Assembly (NCBI GenBank): GCA_903890885.1
Contig: CAITCX010000288.1
Span: 1 to 8,340, forward strand
Direction of reading: 5' to 3'
Length of the DNA: 8,340 nt
From: an uncultured Dehalococcoidia bacterium
GTDB lineage: Bacteria; Chloroflexota; Dehalococcoidia; Dehalococcoidales; UBA3254
Shown here: piece after piece, positions 5,615-8,340 of the stretch
Layout of the letters: each line of letters opens with the position of its first letter
Numbering within the stretch: the first letter of the stretch is position 1
Program-made: the position numbers and the translations under genes
The notes under the pieces: model-generated
What the model saw: only the letters and a program-made list of their open reading frames with translations
Databases searched by the model: none
Told to the model about the DNA's origin: nothing

Positions 5615-6064
5615 CTATTTACTTGTTCGTCTAGTTAAGGCCCATATAAAAAACGCGAGGAACGAAACCAGAAAGCAGACAATACCGAAGGTGTCTTCTC
5701 TGATCCAAAGTACAAGATGGGATAACGGTTGAGACAAAGTTTTCGGATGACCGAATGAATTACCGACGATATAAACCCATCCCAGGAACCCGAAAATAAA
5801 CAAAGAAAGCGATAATGATCTTAATATTTCAAGCATGATTCTATTATTATTTATAGGGCTTTTAATAAAAGTCCATACAAAAAATGAGAAAAACGAAATT
5901 AAGAAGCAAATAAAACCGAAAGTGTCTTCTCTAATCCAAAAAGTCAGGTGTGTTGGTTGTCCCAACTCCTTCGAGCTGGTCCATACCTTGGCAGCAACAA
6001 AAAACCATCCCAGCATACTGAAAATAAACAAGGAAAGCGATAATGATCTTATTAATTTAATCAT
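5615..6064 (-). CDS. Internally duplicated four-helix membrane protein
   Basis: The 149-residue protein consists of two copies of one unit. Copy 1 is residues 1-69 and copy 2 is 77-145. Each begins with RSLSLSLFIF (6-15 and 82-91), continues with LGW, a first membrane helix, a polar loop with Q-P, then the invariant WIREDTFG (43-50 and 120-127), a second hydrophobic helix and a basic end. Four membrane helices are predicted in total. The paired copies share near-identical DNA over the RSLSLSLFIF codons and have similar bases before each start codon (5834-5836 for copy 2). This indicates tandem gene duplication followed by in-frame fusion through the linker KSPINNNRI. The conserved W-x-R-E-D between the helices looks functional. 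I do not recognise the family. The ATG at 6062-6064 is preferred because it aligns with the start of copy 2; an upstream TTG at 6113-6115 is in frame but poorly supported. Confidence 0.7.
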   Translation of the reverse strand: MIKLIRSLSLSLFIFSMLGWFFVAAKVWTSSKELGQPTHLTFWIREDTFGFICFLISFFSFFVWTFIKSPINNNRIMLEILRSLSLSLFIFGFLGWVYIVGNSFGHPKTLSQPLSHLVLWIREDTFGIVCFLVSFLAFFIWALTRRTSK

Positions 6065-6172
6065 TATTCCATTATAAACTTTAAGTGAGTATTGCGGACG
6101 GCTCATTCCTAACAATCAAGAAAATGATCGGGGGAAAAACTCAAAGTGGCATTTGTACTTTTGCCCTTTTAG

Positions 6173-6283
6173 GCTAGCCCAAAGCCACATATATATGGTA
6201 TATCCGTGACAGGACATGGCATGTGCGGCGTTGGTTTTTACGACTGGGCTGAAAACGGCACTAAATTCGACTGGCTTCAGTAG
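6173..6283 (+). pseudogene. Possible C-terminal remnant of an unknown protein
   Basis: The plus-strand frame from after a TAG at 6170-6172 to the TAG at 6281-6283 reads PKPHIYGISVTGHGMCGVGF then YDWAENGTKFDWLQ, a protein-like ending rich in Gly and aromatics. There is no Shine-Dalgarno or ATG at its beginning, and the frame is closed just upstream. It may be the tail of a gene lost by deletion. I do not recognise the family, and chance is possible. Confidence 0.3.
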
Positions 6284-6300
6284 TCGGAGATTCCTTAAAA

Positions 6301-6669
6301 CTAACTGGTGATAAACCCTATGTCCCTGTAGATGTTCAGATTGTGCTTGATAATATTTTTATAGCTTTTACCCTGGCTGTCGCTGAATCTAATCGTGGCT
6401 TCAATATCAGTCGGTTGCTGCTGTCTAAAATAAGAAGTTGAAGTATCCAGGAAAGTCGCAATTCGTTTTTGAGGGGGCATAAACTCAATATTCTGGAAAA
6501 GCGCCATTTTTGAAACCGCTTTGCTGCCCCCCAAACCTTTGATCTCACGATTAAAAGTTACTGATATTTTATAAGCCGCGGCATCACCTATATTTATTAT
6601 CGCGATATGAAAAAGGCCACTTTCAAAAATAAAATCAACAATTACCTCGGGAATTCGTGCCTCGGCCAT
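6301..6669 (-). CDS. Small probable beta-sandwich protein, partner of the tail-tube gene
   Basis: This 122-residue protein follows the tail-tube gene by only 19 bp on the same strand with its own GAGGT Shine-Dalgarno 6 bp before the ATG, so the two almost certainly share a transcript. The pattern of alternating hydrophobic strands (VIVDFIFESGLFHIAIINIG, AYKISVTFNREI, NIEFMPPQKRIATFLDT, DIEATIRFSDSQGKSYKN) with an N-I-G-D-A-A-A turn resembles CARDB/Ig-like beta-sandwiches, where a backbone segment for intrinsic asymmetric pairing is common. There is no signal peptide. Family membership is not established. By context it could be a tail-tube accessory, an adaptor or an immunity-type partner, but this is inference. 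The TAG stop is followed by no obvious terminator. Confidence 0.7.
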   Translation of the reverse strand: MAEARIPEVIVDFIFESGLFHIAIINIGDAAAYKISVTFNREIKGLGGSKAVSKMALFQNIEFMPPQKRIATFLDTSTSYFRQQQPTDIEATIRFSDSQGKSYKNIIKHNLNIYRDIGFITS

Positions 6670-6688
6670 TTTCTACCTCACTGGATTT

Positions 6689-7231
6689 TTAAACTCGCTC
6701 GAAACCTTCATGGGCTATTTCCAGTTCTTCGATGGCCAACTCATTGCCCATGGCATTAAGCTGAGGACCGGTCATCCGGCTGGGCCAGCCTTCAATGAAA
6801 TTCCAGCGTGCAACTTCCTGGTGTTTATTGTCGTGTAAAATAATCGAGCCGTTCTTCCGCAAAATCTGTCCTTCGATTACGGTTTTGCGCCAATTATATA
6901 ATTCTTTGGAATCAGTCACGCCCTTTTTTAGGCAAATACCTGCATATGTATTCATACCTGGCAGCAACCTGGGTGAATTTCTGCTGTCGCTTCCCTCTCT
7001 GTACCGGATTATTTCGGTCTTTGATTCCAGGCCGCTGCATTCCATAAAACCAGCTTGCACTATGCCGTCAATTTCAACCACAAAATTGTATTTATTATAC
7101 GGGTCTTTTCTCTGTGAGGTAGGCATGTTAGTCATCTCCTTTTTAAGATCATTGTTACTCTGAATACTTTTCTCCGGGCTAATATCGGCTGTTGTTGAAA
7201 GACTGGCAGCCGAGTTTTTATTGATCTTCAT
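6689..7231 (-). CDS. Phage-tail-like tail-tube protein (gp19 / TIGR02241 family)
   Basis: This is the inner tube protein of contractile tails and extracellular contractile injection systems (Afp/PVC type), which stacks as hexameric rings inside a sheath. Family signatures are clear: RKDPYNKYNFVVEIDGIVQA, GFMECSGLESKTEIIRYREG, LPGM, ICLKKGVTDSKELYNWRKTV, VARWNFIEGWPSRMTGPQLN, and a C-terminal AIEELEIAHEGFERV. Length from the usual family start is about 145 residues. The drawn CDS begins at the ATG at 7229-7231 (GAGAGGG before it) and adds 35 polar residues. A second ATG at 7124-7126 (MPTSQRKD) has the much stronger AAAAAGGAG nine bases upstream and matches the family N-terminus, so both forms may be made. 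No sheath, baseplate, spike or ATPase gene is in the window. The next gene downstream is the beta-sandwich protein at 6301. Confidence 0.92.
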   Translation of the reverse strand: MKINKNSAASLSTTADISPEKSIQSNNDLKKEMTNMPTSQRKDPYNKYNFVVEIDGIVQAGFMECSGLESKTEIIRYREGSDSRNSPRLLPGMNTYAGICLKKGVTDSKELYNWRKTVIEGQILRKNGSIILHDNKHQEVARWNFIEGWPSRMTGPQLNAMGNELAIEELEIAHEGFERV

Positions 7232-7247
7232 ATATACCCTCTCTAAT

Positions 7248-7276
7248 ATAATAGACTAAATTATTCATCTGGTCAT
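7248..7276 (-). promoter_or_regulatory. Putative promoter of the tail-tube operon
   Basis: On the minus strand ATGACC (7271-7276, 4/6 to TTGACA) and TATTAT (7248-7253, 5/6 to TATAAT) are separated by 17 bp. Transcription would start near 7241, which is inside or just at the Shine-Dalgarno of the long start (7238-7244). This would weaken the long form and favour the internal start at 7124-7126. Confidence 0.4.
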
Positions 7277-7441
7277 ACAAGTATATCATTCAGGCTAATA
7301 TTATGACTTTTTAAAACACAATACAATAGATAGATTTGCCATGTCCGCCATCAAAAACTCTGAAAGAACCTTACTGGAGTAAATTCTCCTGACTTTTCAT
7401 CCCAATCGTGTGCACATCCGTTTTAACTGCTATTGTTATAT

Positions 7442-7487
7442 CAATCTGTATATCATTAATAATATTACAATTACATACAATCTGTAT
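7442..7487 (+). repeat. 10-bp direct repeat CAATCTGTAT upstream of the 7562 gene
   Basis: CAATCTGTAT occurs at 7442-7451 and 7478-7487, start to start 36 bp, about three and a half helical turns. The second copy abuts and overlaps the first base of the -35 TTGACA. This placement suits binding sites for an activator or repressor of the plus-strand operon, or of both divergent operons. Confidence 0.4.
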
Positions 7488-7515
7488 TGACATTTAAGAT
7501 AAACTATTGTTTAAT
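7487..7515 (+). promoter_or_regulatory. Sigma-A-type promoter of the 7562 gene
   Basis: A consensus TTGACA (7487-7492), exact 17-bp spacer, and TTTAAT (7510-7515, 5/6) are followed by an expected start near 7522 and a strong AAGGAGG (7546-7552) nine bases before the ATG. It is the best promoter in the window. The DNA from 7277 to 7441 before it is AT-rich and shows no gene. Confidence 0.75.
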
Positions 7516-7561
7516 GGCATTTATGGGGGGCATAATCGTTGCTATAAGGAGGACTTAGCTG

Positions 7562-8089
7562 ATGGATATACCCATGGAGCAAGCCGACAAACTAAGCAGG
7601 TATTTTATTAATGCCGATCCCTTCCTCTGGAACGTTCTGCAGGCCAAAAACAAGAAAGGTCGGCTTAAAGAACTACAAGGTATGGGATTACTCGGCGGTT
7701 ACTCAGCAGGCAGCAATCCCATTTATACCAGGATTAACCGGGATTTGCTGGTCGAGCTGGGTATCACTGGTATTTTGGAAAAGATAGTAGTACCCAGAGT
7801 TCAGAATGGTTTTGGTCAGGCAACGCTGCGGTATTTCCGGGACTGCTGGCAGCAGGGGCAGACACCCGAACTGGAATATCTTGCTAAAAACAAGCTCTAC
7901 CGGAAAAGCAACTTTTTTGTTTCAAGGAATCCAGAGGTCTCTGACGAACTTCTCAGCAATTTTCCCGTTGTCGGCTATAAAGACTCGGCGTTTGTTTTTG
8001 TGCAGATCGATACACAGCATAATTTCGTGGAGCGGTGGACGGTCTTTGCCGGGTTGTGGTTTGAAGAGATCGAGCCGTTACTCCGTTGA
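7562..8089 (+). CDS. Soluble orphan protein, 175 residues
   Basis: I do not recognise this protein. It has no signal peptide or membrane helix. The N-terminus (PMEQADKLSRYFINADPFLW) is followed by a basic, Gly-rich segment (NKKGRLKELQGMGLLGGYSA), a stretch with many aromatics and Arg (FGQATLRYFRDCWQQGQTPE), and an apparently beta-rich end (SAFVFVQIDTQHNFVERWTV). AAGGAGG with nine-base spacing and a consensus promoter support expression, and coding continues without lesions. It is divergent from the tail-tube operon across 330 bp, and the downstream gene starts 72 bp later on the same strand, so the two probably form an operon. A link with the tail-tube pair is suggested only by the shared intergenic region. 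Single Cys (C94) and paired Trp residues give no catalytic motif. Confidence 0.75.
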   Translation: MDIPMEQADKLSRYFINADPFLWNVLQAKNKKGRLKELQGMGLLGGYSAGSNPIYTRINRDLLVELGITGILEKIVVPRVQNGFGQATLRYFRDCWQQGQTPELEYLAKNKLYRKSNFFVSRNPEVSDELLSNFPVVGYKDSAFVFVQIDTQHNFVERWTVFAGLWFEEIEPLLR

Positions 8090-8161
8090 CGACCTTTTGA
8101 TTCAAATCCAATTAAAACTTTGATCTGGTGACCGTTGAATTTATTAAGGAAGTGAATGGCC

Positions 8162-8340
8162 ATGACTTTCGACGATATGGATTATGAATCCCTTATGGAA
8201 CCAGACAGTCCGTTTTTTGAATTAGAACATTGCTGCGATAATCAGGAAAACAGGCGTAAAGCACTGGAACGGAAGTACCGGGATAAAATCACCAATTTTT
8301 TAGGAGACGGACCGCGCTCCGTTGAAGTATATAAAACCAA
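8162..8340 (+). CDS. Unrecognised protein, N-terminal part (runs off right edge)
   Basis: Fifty-nine complete codons are visible. The ATG follows AAGGAAGTG with a seven-base spacing. The first 30 residues are very acidic (DDMDYESLMEPDSPFFELEH) and contain a vicinal Cys pair (HCCDN, 24-28). They are followed by a basic helix (RRKALERKYRDKITNFLGDG). The acidic start and basic helix could mediate protein-protein contact, but I cannot assign a family from this part. It is probably co-transcribed with the 7562 gene because only 72 bp separate them and no terminator is visible between. Confidence 0.6.
   Translation, partial: MTFDDMDYESLMEPDSPFFELEHCCDNQENRRKALERKYRDKITNFLGDGPRSVEVYKT

Noticed and set aside
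5835..6077. Plus-strand 80-codon Lys/Ile-rich ORF
   Set aside because: It is the complement of the duplicated membrane-protein gene.
6795..7163. Plus-strand 122-codon ORF
   Set aside because: It is antisense to the tail-tube gene, whose family motifs are clear.
7340..7440. Short plus-strand frame MSAIKNSERTLLE then TAA, suggestive of a Vsr endonuclease start
   Set aside because: The similarity is only a few residues, is interrupted by TAA, and what follows does not fit the family.
1..8340. CRISPR array
   Set aside because: No set of regularly spaced repeats of 28-37 bp was seen on either strand, despite the cas3 gene at the left end.

Overview
The window reads as chromosomal accessory DNA of a Gram-positive, moderately AT-rich anaerobe of the Clostridia. 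The Peptococcaceae / Desulfotomaculum-Pelotomaculum group is my best guess. The reasons are purine-rich Shine-Dalgarno sequences (GGAGG type), sigma-A-like promoters with 17-bp spacers, a DUF3243-like protein of a kind known from Firmicutes, and a type I CRISPR Cas3. The taxonomic call is inference; no rRNA or housekeeping gene is present.

Left end (1-1400, minus strand): the N-terminal 362 codons of a CRISPR-associated Cas3 nuclease-helicase, an HD domain followed by the start of the helicase with Walker A and DEAQ box. It runs off the window. No other cas gene and no CRISPR array is visible. Upstream lie a promoter-like sequence, an 11-bp direct repeat that recreates the same promoter-like arrangement, and a TTGACA/TGTCAA dyad. 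Next is a tiny minus-strand gene (1551-1688) for a basic peptide ending in CCGHPGEPGC, followed by an intrinsic terminator. A short GC-rich hairpin just after its UGA codon has the geometry of a bacterial SECIS element, which is worth testing.

Decayed zone (about 1700-3010): the wrecked C-terminal part of a RecD2-type helicase on the minus strand, a plus-strand ORF remnant with an in-frame TGA, and a run of hairpins ending in a strong plus-strand terminator, possibly a small RNA.

Middle (3127-5217): a basic orphan protein (minus), a DUF3243-like protein (plus), a 62-residue acidic protein (minus) and a GNAT acetyltransferase (minus). They are separated by non-coding stretches rich in small inverted repeats.

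Right part (5615-8340): a membrane protein made of two fused tandem copies of a two-helix unit; then a two-gene minus-strand operon of a contractile-tail / injection-system tail-tube protein (gp19 family) and a small probable beta-rich protein. Divergent from these is a plus-strand pair of unrecognised genes (7562-8089, and 8162 running off the end) with a good sigma-A promoter whose -35 overlaps one copy of a 10-bp direct repeat. No sheath, baseplate, spike or ATPase gene is visible here, so the tail-tube pair is either an orphan cassette or an edge of a larger cluster.

The most interesting items are the tiny Cys-rich peptide with its possible UGA recoding signal, the tail-tube pair with two alternative starts, and the duplicated-and-fused membrane protein.
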